Positions 1 to 6,313 of a stretch of 20,634 nt of DNA are shown piece by piece. The translations under genes were made by a program, and so were the position numbers. Origin of the DNA: an uncultured Dysosmobacter sp. (lineage in GTDB: Bacteria > Bacillota > Clostridia > Oscillospirales > Oscillospiraceae); the NCBI GenBank assembly GCA_934504065.1, contig CAKSVQ010000026.1:1-20634 (forward strand). Direction: 5' to 3'. How positions within the stretch are numbered: position 1 is the first letter of the stretch; each line of letters starts with the position of its first letter. The notes beneath the pieces are model-generated. The model worked only from the letters and a program-made list of their open reading frames with translations. It was not told where the DNA came from and made no database searches.

Positions 1-48
1 AGGGATATAGCCCAGCTGCATTTCTTCTTGGCAATATGGACATTTCAT
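1..48 (-). CDS. Small zinc-ribbon protein, N-terminal fragment
   Basis: Reading leftwards, an ATG at 48 opens a frame running off the window, giving MKCPYCQEEMQLGYIP. The CPYC pair close to the N terminus followed by a hydrophobic turn is the start typical of small DUF6487-like zinc-ribbon proteins of Firmicutes. A good ribosome binding site (AGGAG, about 8 bases upstream) supports the start. A TATACT-like -10 element lies on the minus strand at 92-97 without a convincing -35. Only 16 codons are visible, so the family call is tentative and no function can be given. Confidence 0.55.
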   Translation of the reverse strand, partial: MKCPYCQEEMQLGYIP

Positions 49-104
49 AGTACATTCTCCTCTGCAACTTCCGATTGATTGAGCTAAGCCGAGTATACCA
101 TATT

Positions 105-195
105 TAAGACCCGCGAAAAAGCGGCAAGGTCACTTTTTCACGGAAGTTTCGCTGCGCTTCGTGCTTTGGCCCACCGCCATGCGGCCAATGCGCGG
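105..195 (-). repeat. Structured repeat, copy G (3' half only)
   Basis: This is a partial, reversed copy of the interspersed structured repeat of this window. Read on the minus strand it has a degenerate TTGGCC...GGCCAA stem, the conserved block AAGCACGAAGCGCAGCG, and the terminal hairpin. The terminal hairpin has arms at 129-141 and 113-125 (13 positions: 12 paired including two G-T wobbles, one A-C mismatch) and a 3-base loop at 126-128. The 5' half with the CTCGCAGAG block is missing. It sits between the divergent zinc-ribbon and padR genes. Confidence 0.6.
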
Positions 196-208
196 GAGGT
201 TTTTATGC

Positions 209-237
209 TTGACATATATCGACTGCCGATCTATTAT
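209..237 (+). promoter_or_regulatory. Promoter of padR-SEDS operon
   Basis: A consensus -35 TTGACA (209-214) and a TATTAT -10 (232-237) are separated by exactly 17 bases. It lies about 50 bases upstream of the padR start and is the only strong promoter in front of this gene pair. Confidence 0.8.
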
Positions 238-268
238 ATAGACAACCGATATATAGATGAACGATATA
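214..268. promoter_or_regulatory. Putative PadR operator (inverted repeat around promoter)
   Basis: ATATATCG at 214-221, between the -35 and -10, is repeated in inverted orientation as CGATATAT at 247-254 and again as CGATATA at 262-268. PadR regulators commonly repress their own operon from AT-rich dyads overlapping the promoter. The position fits autorepression, but binding is inferred. Confidence 0.5.
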
Positions 269-285
269 GGATAAGGAGGTCCGGC

Positions 286-618
286 ATGGAGAAGAATCTG
301 CTTTCCGGCAGCATGGCGCTGCTGGTTTTAAAGCTTCTGGAGGACGGGGACAAATACGGCTATCAGATGATCGAGGAATTGCAGCGCCGCAGCGACGATA
401 CCTTTCACCTCAAGGCGGGTACGCTGTATCCCCTGCTCCACGGATTGGAGGAAAAGGGCATGGTCACCGCCCATGAGCAGGAGCGCTGCGGCAAGTCCCG
501 CCGCTATTACCACTTGACAAGGGTGGGGGAGAAGACCCTGCGGGAAAAGGAAGCAGACTGGAAGAGCTATGCCCAGGCGATGGACCGGGTGCTGAAAGGG
601 GGCGTTTGCTTTGGCTGA
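286..618 (+). CDS. PadR-family transcriptional regulator
   Basis: This 110-residue protein is a single winged-helix domain of the short PadR subfamily. The sequence starts MEKNLLSGSMALLVLKLL and shows the family hallmarks YGYQMIEELQ (recognition area), GTLYPLLHGLEEKGMV (helix-turn-helix into wing) and RRYYHLT (wing). The start at 286 is chosen over an upstream in-frame codon at 166 because it is preceded by AAGGAGGT at the right distance, lies downstream of the promoter, and gives the normal family length. The stop overlaps the next gene by 8 bases, so the two are translationally coupled. PadR genes coupled to a membrane protein with a HAAS domain are a recurring clostridial pair in which the regulator is thought to control its partner. 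The ligand is unknown. Confidence 0.9.
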   Translation: MEKNLLSGSMALLVLKLLEDGDKYGYQMIEELQRRSDDTFHLKAGTLYPLLHGLEEKGMVTAHEQERCGKSRRYYHLTRVGEKTLREKEADWKSYAQAMDRVLKGGVCFG

Positions 619-2029
619 TCGTGTGCAGGACTATCTGCGCGCCGTGGGCGAACAGATCCGCTGGAAGCGGGCCCGGGCGGTGGTGCTGCGGGAGCTGGAG
701 GGCCATTTGAGCGATCAGGCCGCCGCTTTTGCTGCAGAAGGCGAGACGGAAGAGACCGCCTGCCGCCGCGCGGTGGAGGAAATGGGCGACCCGGTGGAGG
801 TGGGCGTGGCGCTGGACCGGGTGCACCGTCCCCGGCCCCAGTGGGGCACGCTGCTGCTGGCGCTGGGCATCACGCTGCTGGGCGGCGCGCTGCGGGTGTA
901 CCTGACGGCAGGCAGCGGCTATGACGCCGCCAACCCCCTGCGCACGGCGCTGGCGCTGGTGCTGGGCGGCGTGGCGCTGGTGGGGATGTACCTGCTGGAT
1001 TACACGTGGTTTTTGCGTCATGCGCGGGGCGTGTATGTTTCCGCCGTGGTGCTGGGGCTGCTGGCGCTGGCCCTTTCGCCCCGGGTGAACAGCGCGTCGT
1101 ACTACACCCGGTATGTGGTGCTGCTGTATCCGGCGGTGTATGCCCTCTGGCTGTACGGGTGGCGGGAAAAGGGCTGTACGGGCTTTCTTGCCGCGCTGCT
1201 TGGCGGCGGGCCGCTTCTGGCGGTGTGTCTCCTTGCGCCGTATCTCTTCGGCGCGGCGCAGCTTCTGGCGGTGGGCGCGGCGCTGCTGGCTGCCGCCGGG
1301 TGCATGGACTGGTTCGGCCTTGGCCGGGGAAGAACGCTGGCAGCCGTGGGCGCTTTCGGCGCGGCGGGCCTTTGCGCCGCGGCGTGGCTGATCTTCGCAA
1401 AGGGCGTCTTTTTGCAGCGGCTGGTGATGCTGCTGCACCCGGAGAACGACCCGCTGGGGGCCGGGTATCAGGCCATCCAGACCCGCAAGGCGCTGGCCGC
1501 CGCCCGGCTCTGGGGCAGCGGAACGGTGATGGAGGGCCCATACTCCTTTGAGCAGACGGTGCCGGGATGGAATCAGGACCTGTTTTTGACCACGGTGGTC
1601 TACAAGCTGGGCTGGGGTGCGCTTTGTTTGCTGCTGGGGCTGCTGGCGGCGCTGCTGGGGGTGCTGCTGTGGAAGACCCTGCGGCAGAAGTGCCGCGGCG
1701 GACGGCTGCTGGCGTGGGCGGTGCTGCTGTCCCTGGGGGTGCAGGCTGCCTGCGGCGCGGCGCTGAACATGGGCTATGTGCTCTTTTCCGTCTCGCCGCC
1801 GCTGGTGGTGGGCAACCTTGCCGCCATTGTGCAGCTGGCGCTGGTGGGGCTGGCGCTGTCGGTCTTCCGGGAGGACGCCATCGCCCGGGACGGCTCCATG
1901 CCACGCGGCCGGGACGGTGTGCACCTTGCCTTTCGGGAAACTGCACAAAACGGGAATCGGATATTCAGCGTTTCGCTGATTATTCCAGAACATGAAACAA
2001 ATCGAACCATGGAAACGTCTTATAAATAA
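611..2029 (+). CDS. HAAS-domain SEDS (FtsW/RodA/SpoVE-like) membrane protein
   Basis: This 472-residue protein has two parts. Residues 1-75 form a soluble helical HAAS/DUF1700-like domain (WKRARAVVLRELEGHL, then AVEEMGDP). Residues 80-435 form about ten hydrophobic segments with late features of SEDS glycan polymerases: YQAIQTRKALAAARLWGSG (residues 286-304), an extracellular loop ending VPGWNQDLF whose Asp323 matches the conserved SEDS aspartate before the TTVVYKLGWG helix, and NMGYVLFSVSPPLVVGN. The classic QPSE motif is not visible, so polymerase activity is uncertain. The start is TTG at 611, with AAAGGGGG upstream and overlap with the padR stop; GTG at 623 is an alternative. SEDS proteins assemble peptidoglycan strands or act in sporulation. 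The PadR pairing suggests an accessory, induced role. The last 45 residues are hydrophilic and unremarkable. Confidence 0.72.
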   Translation: MADRVQDYLRAVGEQIRWKRARAVVLRELEGHLSDQAAAFAAEGETEETACRRAVEEMGDPVEVGVALDRVHRPRPQWGTLLLALGITLLGGALRVYLTAGSGYDAANPLRTALALVLGGVALVGMYLLDYTWFLRHARGVYVSAVVLGLLALALSPRVNSASYYTRYVVLLYPAVYALWLYGWREKGCTGFLAALLGGGPLLAVCLLAPYLFGAAQLLAVGAALLAAAGCMDWFGLGRGRTLAAVGAFGAAGLCAAAWLIFAKGVFLQRLVMLLHPENDPLGAGYQAIQTRKALAAARLWGSGTVMEGPYSFEQTVPGWNQDLFLTTVVYKLGWGALCLLLGLLAALLGVLLWKTLRQKCRGGRLLAWAVLLSLGVQAACGAALNMGYVLFSVSPPLVVGNLAAIVQLALVGLALSVFREDAIARDGSMPRGRDGVHLAFRETAQNGNRIFSVSLIIPEHETNRTMETSYK

Positions 2030-2052
2030 AGGACATAAAACTTCAGCCTGTC

Positions 2053-2400
2053 GAAAAAGCCTCGCAGAGTTTCGCGTTCAGAAACGCGAAAGCATAAAAA
2101 AGGAATGTGTTACCCGTAAAGGGTACGCGGCATCCGTAAAGCGGCAAAGCCGCTAACGGCTGCCCAGTCTGCCGCGACATGCGCGTGGCAGAAAACTCTC
2201 TGCGCGAAGTGGAAACAGCCGAAGCGCCGCCAGCGGCGGATGAAGCGAGGCTGTTTCGAGGAAGCGGCACGATTGGCGGCGCGGATAGCGCCGGGAATCG
2301 TATCGCCGCGACGGTGGTACAACATTGACTGTGCAGCGGTCATGAGGCACGGAGCGAAGCGAAACCTCCTCCCCAAAGTGGCTACGCCACTTTGGGGAAG
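2053..2400 (+). repeat. Structured repeat, copy A (composite with inserts)
   Basis: This copy has all landmark blocks of the family but is about 350 bases long because two further structured pieces interrupt it. Family parts: first hairpin (arms 2070-2078 and 2083-2091, perfect 9 bp), second hairpin (2168-2176 with 2184-2192, loop ACATGCG), fourth stem (2334-2341 region with GCGGTCAT, two wobbles), block GAGGCACGGAGCGAAGCG, and terminal hairpin (2370-2382 with 2386-2398, perfect 13 bp, loop TAC). Inserts: 2093-2160 contains TACCC/GGGTA and AGCGGC/GCCGCT hairpins. About 2206-2325 contains AAACAGCC (2213-2220) pairing with GGCTGTTT (2249-2256) around a CGCCG/CGGCG stem, then CGATT/AATCG enclosing GGCGC/GCGCC. 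No protein-coding content is credible. Confidence 0.75.
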
Positions 2401-2423
2401 TCTCATAAAAATTATCCGGCATA

Positions 2424-2452
2424 TTGACCTGCCGGGATGGGTTTTGTATAAT
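2424..2452 (+). promoter_or_regulatory. Promoter of SLH-GH25 gene (or of a short leader RNA)
   Basis: TTGACC at 2424-2429 and a perfect TATAAT at 2447-2452 are separated by 17 bases. Transcription would start near 2459, leaving a leader of about 100 bases before the ATG at 2559. The leader contains a terminator. Confidence 0.8.
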
Positions 2453-2474
2453 ATCCACAGGCGCTGTACGTAGT

Positions 2475-2518
2475 TTGCGGCAGGATACCGCAGCCCTTTG
2501 CGGCTGCGGTACTTTTTT
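2475..2518 (+). terminator. Leader terminator with competing upstream hairpin (attenuator-like)
   Basis: TACCGCAGCC (2486-2495) pairs perfectly with GGCTGCGGTA (2502-2511) and is followed by six T at 2513-2518, a textbook intrinsic terminator between promoter and gene. An alternative stem TTGCGG (2475-2480) with CCGCAG (2488-2493) uses the same bases as the 5' arm, so the two folds exclude each other. This fits an attenuator, or a free small RNA of about 60 bases made from the 2424-2452 promoter. The sequence does not match a riboswitch class I can name. Confidence 0.65.
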
Positions 2519-2558
2519 GACAACAGGTTCGACAAGGCTCGACAGAAAGGGACTATCC

Positions 2559-4220
2559 ATGCACGGGATTCGATTTTTCAAATGGCTGGCCACCGCGGCG
2601 CTGGGCGCTGCACTGGCTGCGGGAAGCGCGCTGGCCTTTACTGATACCTCCGGCCACTGGGCGGAGGACAGCATTCAGAAATGGAGCGGGGAATACCACC
2701 TGATCCAGGGCTATGAGGACGGCACCTTCCGCCCGGACGCCTCCATTACCCGGGGGGCCTTCGCCGGGATCATGGACCGCTTTTTGCACTTTCAGTCCGT
2801 CTCCCCGGAGGGCACGTTTTCCGACATTGCGGGCAATTACTGGGAGGACGCCATTTTAAAGCTCCACGCCGCCGGGGTGTACTTGGGCAACAACGGACAG
2901 GCGCTGGCGGGCAACACCATCACCCGCCAGCAGGCCGTCACCATGATCGCCCGGGCCTTCCAGATTGAGGGGGAGACCACCACCCTCTCTTACGCCGATG
3001 AGGCGCAGGTGGCGGACTATGCCCGGGCGGCCCTTGCGGAAATGACCGCCCGGGGCTATGTGAACGACGCCCAGGACGGCAACTTCCGCCCCACTGACCC
3101 CATCACCCGGGCGGAGATCATCAACATCCTCAGCAATATGATCGACACGCTGGTGCAGACGCAGGACACCCTCTCCGGCGACATCGGCGGCACGCTGATG
3201 GTCAACTGCGCCGAGGGCGCGTCGCTCAGGGACATGACCGTGGCGGGCGATCTGATCGTGGCGCCGGGGGTGCAGGGCAGCATCGTCCTCTCCAACGTGA
3301 CGGTGCAGGGCCACATCCGCAACATGGGCGGCGCGGTCTTTGAAGAGGCCCCCCAGCCGGAAACCCCGGAAAACCCGGAGACGCCCGAGACGCCGGAAGA
3401 GCCCACAGTGCCCGCTATCCAGCCCGGTGAAGTTTATACGCCCGGCACTACCACCGGGGGCACGTTCCTCTACGGCGGGCAGAGCATCCCCATCTATGAA
3501 AACCGGAAGACGCTGGGGCTCTACCCCGGCGACTTCGCGTGGGACGAGAGCGGGCGGCTGGAATATCTGGGCAGCGACTTCAAGACCCGCTTCGGCATTG
3601 ACGTATCCGCCTTCCAGAACCGGGCCACCGAGGGTCAGACCATCGACTGGGACGCGGTGCGGGACGACGGCGTGGACTTTGTGATGGTGCGGGCGGGCTT
3701 CCGGGGCACCAGCAGCGGGGCCATCAACGCCGATGAGTTTTATGCCCGGAATATCGACGGGGCCATGGCTGCGGGGCTGAAAACGGGCGTCTACTTTTTC
3801 GCCCAGGCCATCACGGTGGAGGAGGCCATCGAGGAGGCGGACTTCGTCATCGGACTGCTGCGGGACCATGAGATCGACGGCCCGGTGGCCTACGACTGGG
3901 AGATGCACGACGCCACCTACCGGGTCTACGGCACCGCGCCGGAAATGGCCACCGCCTGCGCCATCGCCTTTTGCGAGCGCGTCCGGGAGGCGGGCTACAC
4001 GCCCATGATCTACGCAGGGCAGTATGTCAGCTACATCAAGTACGATCAGGGGGCCATCGCGCCGTATCTGTGCTGGTATCCGGAGTATAAGAGCGATAAG
4101 TCGGAAAAGCTGTATCCCACCTTCTATTATCAGATGAACTACTGGCAGTTTTCTGACAACTGCCACGTAAACGGCATCGGCGGCCGCGTGGACGGCAACC
4201 TGCAATTCATAGCGAGATAA
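2559..4220 (+). CDS. Secreted SLH-domain GH25 muramidase (lysozyme-like)
   Basis: This is a 553-residue exported cell-wall enzyme. Residues 1-26 are a signal peptide ending SALA. Three S-layer homology repeats follow (about 27-76 with GYEDGTFRPDASITRG; 87-137 with NTITRQQAVTMIARAF; 145-197 with GNFRPTDPITRAEIINIL), which normally bind secondary wall polymer. Residues 205-258 form a short beta-rich stretch typical behind SLH triplets, then a Pro/Glu/Thr linker (about 264-290). The GH25 domain covers about 343-553, with GIDVS (Asp348) and the DWE pair (Asp446, Glu448) in the positions of the GH25 catalytic acids, so hydrolysis of MurNAc-GlcNAc bonds is expected. The start at 2559 is used because AGAAAGGG precedes it and the signal peptide begins there. 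The neighbouring SEDS gene also concerns the wall but has its own promoter. Confidence 0.92.
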   Translation: MHGIRFFKWLATAALGAALAAGSALAFTDTSGHWAEDSIQKWSGEYHLIQGYEDGTFRPDASITRGAFAGIMDRFLHFQSVSPEGTFSDIAGNYWEDAILKLHAAGVYLGNNGQALAGNTITRQQAVTMIARAFQIEGETTTLSYADEAQVADYARAALAEMTARGYVNDAQDGNFRPTDPITRAEIINILSNMIDTLVQTQDTLSGDIGGTLMVNCAEGASLRDMTVAGDLIVAPGVQGSIVLSNVTVQGHIRNMGGAVFEEAPQPETPENPETPETPEEPTVPAIQPGEVYTPGTTTGGTFLYGGQSIPIYENRKTLGLYPGDFAWDESGRLEYLGSDFKTRFGIDVSAFQNRATEGQTIDWDAVRDDGVDFVMVRAGFRGTSSGAINADEFYARNIDGAMAAGLKTGVYFFAQAITVEEAIEEADFVIGLLRDHEIDGPVAYDWEMHDATYRVYGTAPEMATACAIAFCERVREAGYTPMIYAGQYVSYIKYDQGAIAPYLCWYPEYKSDKSEKLYPTFYYQMNYWQFSDNCHVNGIGGRVDGNLQFIAR

Positions 4221-4228
4221 AATCCATC

Positions 4229-4250
4229 AAGTGGCTGGGCCACTTTTTCA
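4229..4250 (+). terminator. Hairpin after the muramidase gene, resembling the repeat's terminal hairpin
   Basis: AAGTGGC (4229-4235) pairs with GCCACTT (4239-4245) and is followed by more T residues. The stem sequence is the same as the inner part of the terminal hairpins of repeat copies A and B (AAGTGGC/GCCACTT). It may be a solo remnant of that repeat used as a terminator; with only 7 bp this is uncertain. Confidence 0.45.
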
Positions 4251-4254
4251 ACAG

Positions 4255-4291
4255 TAAAGAATCCCTCCGGCCCAGCCGGAGGGATTCTTTA
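4255..4291. terminator. Bidirectional terminator between muramidase and DUF2500 genes
   Basis: A perfect 17-bp stem, arms 4255-4271 and 4275-4291 with loop CCA, is A-rich on the left and T-rich on the right, so it can end transcription from both convergent genes. The stop codon of the minus-strand gene (4289-4291) lies inside the right arm. Confidence 0.85.
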
Positions 4292-4672
4292 AACTGTTCT
4301 TTCAAAAGAGAGGAAGCGGGTGCCCTGAAAGGTGAGGCGGCCGTCGTCGCCCTCGGCCAGCAGGCCGTAGTCCGTGCCCCTGACGGAAAACTCCATCCGG
4401 TCGCCGCTTTCCACCTGAAAGGTCACATAGTAAAAGGTGGAAGAGGAGTGGGTGTATCCGTGGGCCCCGGTGGCGTCCCCGGCCACGGCGTGGCGGTGGC
4501 GGCGGACCGCCGTGCGCTTGGTGACCACCGTGGCCGGAACGGTGAGCCGGGCGGCGTGGTTGTTGCGGTTCCACGTGCGCACGTTCTGCGCCAGCGTGAA
4601 AAGAATGAAGCCCAACACCAGTACCCAGACAAGGGGGATCAGCAGGTCCATCATGTTCCATCCGTAATACAT
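4289..4672 (-). CDS. DUF2500 family membrane protein
   Basis: This 127-residue protein has one N-terminal membrane segment (MMDLLIPLVWVLVLGFILFTLAQNV) followed by a beta-rich soluble domain. The hallmarks of DUF2500 are visible in order: WNRNNHAARLTVPATVVTKRT, a His/Gly-rich variable loop, FYYVTFQVESGDRMEFSV, YGLLAEGDDGRLTFQGTRFLSFER. The start at 4672 is preferred over an in-frame ATG 20 codons upstream because GAAAGGA lies just before it and the protein then begins with the family-typical short segment ahead of the membrane helix. The function of DUF2500 is unknown; the domain probably faces outwards or is membrane associated. It is monocistronic, facing the muramidase gene. Confidence 0.88.
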   Translation of the reverse strand: MYYGWNMMDLLIPLVWVLVLGFILFTLAQNVRTWNRNNHAARLTVPATVVTKRTAVRRHRHAVAGDATGAHGYTHSSSTFYYVTFQVESGDRMEFSVRGTDYGLLAEGDDGRLTFQGTRFLSFERTV

Positions 4673-4719
4673 AAGCTCTGTCCTTTCTGCGGCGGGCCGC
4701 GCCAGCGTGCAAAATCCTG

Positions 4720-4748
4720 TTAACAATGACACTACGGTGTACTATACT
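4720..4748 (+). promoter_or_regulatory. Promoter of small antisense-like RNA
   Basis: TTAACA (4720-4725) and TATACT (4743-4748) are separated by 17 bases and point right, into a region with no coding gene that ends in a terminator at 4807-4842. It therefore appears to drive a small RNA. Confidence 0.65.
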
Positions 4749-4754
4749 AAAAAT

Positions 4755-4842
4755 AACCAGAGGTGCTGTCGGCAGACGGTTAGCCCTCTATTGTGTTACA
4801 AGAAGTAACCGCTAGTTTGTTGGGCTGGGCGGTTACTTTTTT
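4755..4842 (+). ncRNA. Small RNA resembling type I toxin-antitoxin antisense RNA
   Basis: From the predicted start near 4755 a transcript of about 85-90 bases would run to a terminator formed by GTAACCGC (4806-4813) and GCGGTTAC (4830-4837) followed by a T run. Near its 5' end it carries AGAGGTGCTGTCGGCAGACG (about 4760-4779) and then GGTTAGCCCTCT. From memory, this is the arrangement found 3' of small holin-like type I toxin genes, where an antisense RNA overlaps the toxin mRNA's terminator hairpin. On the minus strand a toxin would be encoded immediately to the right (4843 onwards), but that space is occupied by repeat copy B and no membrane mini-ORF with a ribosome binding site is seen. 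It is therefore probably an orphan antitoxin-like RNA. Confidence 0.5.
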
Positions 4843-4846
4843 TACC

Positions 4847-5030
4847 TCAATCAAGTGGCCATGCCACTTGATTGAAAAGGGTTCCGCTGCGCTCCGTGCC
4901 TCGGTTGGCCGCGACGCGGCCAATTCGACACACGCTCCGCGCAGAGAGTTTTTTCCGACGTACATGCCGCCGGAAAAAACAGATTCCATTGCTTTCGTGC
5001 CTGGGGCACGAAACTCTGCGAGGCTTTTCT
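4847..5030 (-). repeat. Structured repeat, copy B (full length)
   Basis: This is a full copy read on the minus strand, so its 5' end is at 5030. It starts AGCCTCGCAGAG, followed by hairpin 1 (4993-5001 with 5005-5013, perfect 9 bp), hairpin 2 (4948-4960 with 4968-4980, 13 positions with one wobble, loop GCATGTA in repeat orientation), block GCGTGTGTCG, stem 4 (4905-4912 with 4916-4923, perfect 8 bp), block GAGGCACGGAGCGCAGCG and terminal hairpin (4847-4859 with 4863-4875, perfect 13 bp). It lies directly downstream of the EamA gene's terminator, in the same orientation as that gene. Confidence 0.8.
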
Positions 5031-5061
5031 TACTATATACCATACGAATCGGCAAAAAGCA

Positions 5062-5090
5062 ACCCGCCTCGTGCAATGCACGGGGCGGGT
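5062..5090 (-). terminator. Terminator of the EamA transporter gene
   Basis: Arms 5062-5074 and 5078-5090 form a 13-bp stem with one wobble and a 3-base loop. On the minus strand it is followed by TTGCTTTTTG. It lies 16 bases past the stop codon of the transporter gene and just before repeat copy B. Confidence 0.85.
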
Positions 5091-5105
5091 CTGCTATTTT
5101 CTCTC

Positions 5106-5996
5106 TTACTTCCCCCCAACAGCTCTGGGCTGCCACTGGGAGGCCACCACCCCCACGGTGATGAGGGCCGCGCCCAGCAGCGCCAGCGGGGAAATGCGCT
5201 CGCCCAGGAAGAAATGGGCGGCCACGATGGTGACAAAGGGGTTGAGATAGACGAAATTGTTGGTGGCCACCACGCCCAGAATGGAAAACGCCTTGTTCCA
5301 GAGGATGTAGCAAAGTCCGCTGCCGATGAGCCCGAGGAAGAGGAAGTTGCCGATGACCAGCGGCGTGGAAAGGGGCGCGGTGGGGAAGGGCGCGCCCTCG
5401 AAAAGCACCATGGGCACGGAGGTGACGATGCCCCAGAACAGCGTCCGCCGGGTGGTGAGGATGGGGTCTAAGTCCCGGCCCAGCTTGCGCAGCAGCACCG
5501 AATAGACCGCCCAGCAGGCGGCGGAGCCCAGCGCCAGCAGGTCGCCCCGGGGGTTGAGCTTGAGCACGAAGGTGCCGTTGCACACCACTAAGATCACGCC
5601 GGAAAACGCCACCACGAACCCGGCAAGGGTGCTGCGGCGGAAGCGCTCTTCCCCGGCGAAGTGGGCGAGGATGGCGGTGAAAATGGGCGCGGCGGCCACG
5701 ATGATGCTGACGTTGGAGGCCAGCGTATAGGTCAGGGCGCTGTTCTCCGTGTAAAAATAGACGGAGCAGCCGAAAAGGCCCATCAGCACAAAGCCCAGCT
5801 CCTGACGGCGGGACAACGGCAGCGACTTGGGCCGCAGCAGCCGCAGCGCGCAGTAGGCCAGCGTGAAGCGGACCAGCATGATCTGCGAGGGGGTGTAATA
5901 TTCCAGCAAGGCCTTGCTGGCGATGAAGGTGGTGCCCCAGACGGTGATGGTAAAGGCGGCGAACAGCCAGCCTGTGAGCTTGCTTGAGTGGTCCAT
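5106..5996 (-). CDS. EamA/DMT-family transporter
   Basis: This 296-residue inner-membrane protein has ten predicted helices in two homologous EamA halves (about residues 8-140 and 152-286). Visible hallmarks are the first helix with TVWGTTFIASKALL, PSQIMLVRFTLAYCAL in helix 2, a repeat-2 start ALGSAACWAVYSVLLRKL, and the C-terminal NPFVTIVAAHFFLGERISPLALLGAALITVGV, which is typical of drug/metabolite exporters of the RhaT/YdcZ superfamily. The substrate cannot be read from sequence; members export amino acids, metabolites or drugs. The start at 5996 has AAGGA five bases upstream; a 94-codon in-frame extension crosses the promoter and was discarded. It is monocistronic, with its own promoter and terminator. 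Confidence 0.92.
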   Translation of the reverse strand: MDHSSKLTGWLFAAFTITVWGTTFIASKALLEYYTPSQIMLVRFTLAYCALRLLRPKSLPLSRRQELGFVLMGLFGCSVYFYTENSALTYTLASNVSIIVAAAPIFTAILAHFAGEERFRRSTLAGFVVAFSGVILVVCNGTFVLKLNPRGDLLALGSAACWAVYSVLLRKLGRDLDPILTTRRTLFWGIVTSVPMVLFEGAPFPTAPLSTPLVIGNFLFLGLIGSGLCYILWNKAFSILGVVATNNFVYLNPFVTIVAAHFFLGERISPLALLGAALITVGVVASQWQPRAVGGK

Positions 5997-6044
5997 GTGA
6001 TCCTTCCAATCCTGTAAAAATGTGGGTTTGCGGCAACATGCGCC

Positions 6045-6074
6045 ATTATACCACAATCGCCGCCCCGGACGCAA
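6045..6074 (-). promoter_or_regulatory. Promoter of the EamA gene
   Basis: On the minus strand TTGCGT (6069-6074) and a perfect TATAAT (6045-6050) are 18 bases apart, about 50 bases before the ATG at 5996. Confidence 0.75.
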
Positions 6075-6153
6075 CGTGGGGATGGGAAAAACATCCCGTC
6101 CGCATGGCATGGACAGGGGGCGCACCCTCGGCGGACGGCACTTTTCAGGGAAA

Positions 6154-6195
6154 ATGCCCGCCCACTTTGGCAAAATGCCCACCGCTGGCGGGCAT
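6154..6195. repeat. 9-bp inverted repeat between divergent promoters
   Basis: ATGCCCGCC (6154-6162) is exactly complementary to GGCGGGCAT (6187-6195); inside lies TTTGGCAAAATGCCC, which can form a smaller GGC/GCC stem. It lies between the EamA and UPF0735 promoters, outside both transcripts as predicted, so a protein-binding dyad is more likely than an RNA structure. The 6075-6240 gap otherwise shows nothing. Confidence 0.4.
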
Positions 6196-6243
6196 CTGTC
6201 CAAAAGATTTACGTTTCCGCCAAAAGAAATTTGCGGTTTTTGG

Positions 6244-6272
6244 TTGTGCCGAGGCGGAAAATATGGTACTAT
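6244..6272 (+). promoter_or_regulatory. Promoter of the UPF0735-hom-lysC block
   Basis: TTGTGC (6244-6249) and TACTAT (6267-6272) are separated by 17 bases, about 40 bases before the first gene of the amino-acid block. Confidence 0.65.
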
Positions 6273-6313
6273 GGTCAACGTCGAAAGACATTTGACCGTA
6301 GGAGGCGGACGAA

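Noticed and set aside
1006..1551. Second plus-strand frame within the SEDS gene
   Set aside because: It is an Arg/Gly/Ala-rich alternative frame of a high-GC gene without a ribosome binding site.
464..1993. Long minus-strand open frame opposite padR and the SEDS gene
   Set aside because: It is Gln/His/Arg/Pro-rich, has no ribosome binding site or family motif, and mirrors the high-GC gene on the other strand.
2306..2330. T-box-like string GGTGGTAC in repeat copy A
   Set aside because: The full T-box sequence, specifier stem and a downstream synthetase or amino-acid gene are missing.
2856..4205. Long minus-strand open frame opposite the muramidase
   Set aside because: It is a mirror of the plus-strand gene, which has a signal peptide, SLH and GH25 motifs; the reverse product shows no domain.
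4793..5161. Possible small membrane toxin ORF on the plus strand (EVTASLLGWAVTFF)
   Set aside because: It has no ribosome binding site, and the frame runs through a terminator and the structured repeat; the sequence is better explained as antisense-RNA DNA.
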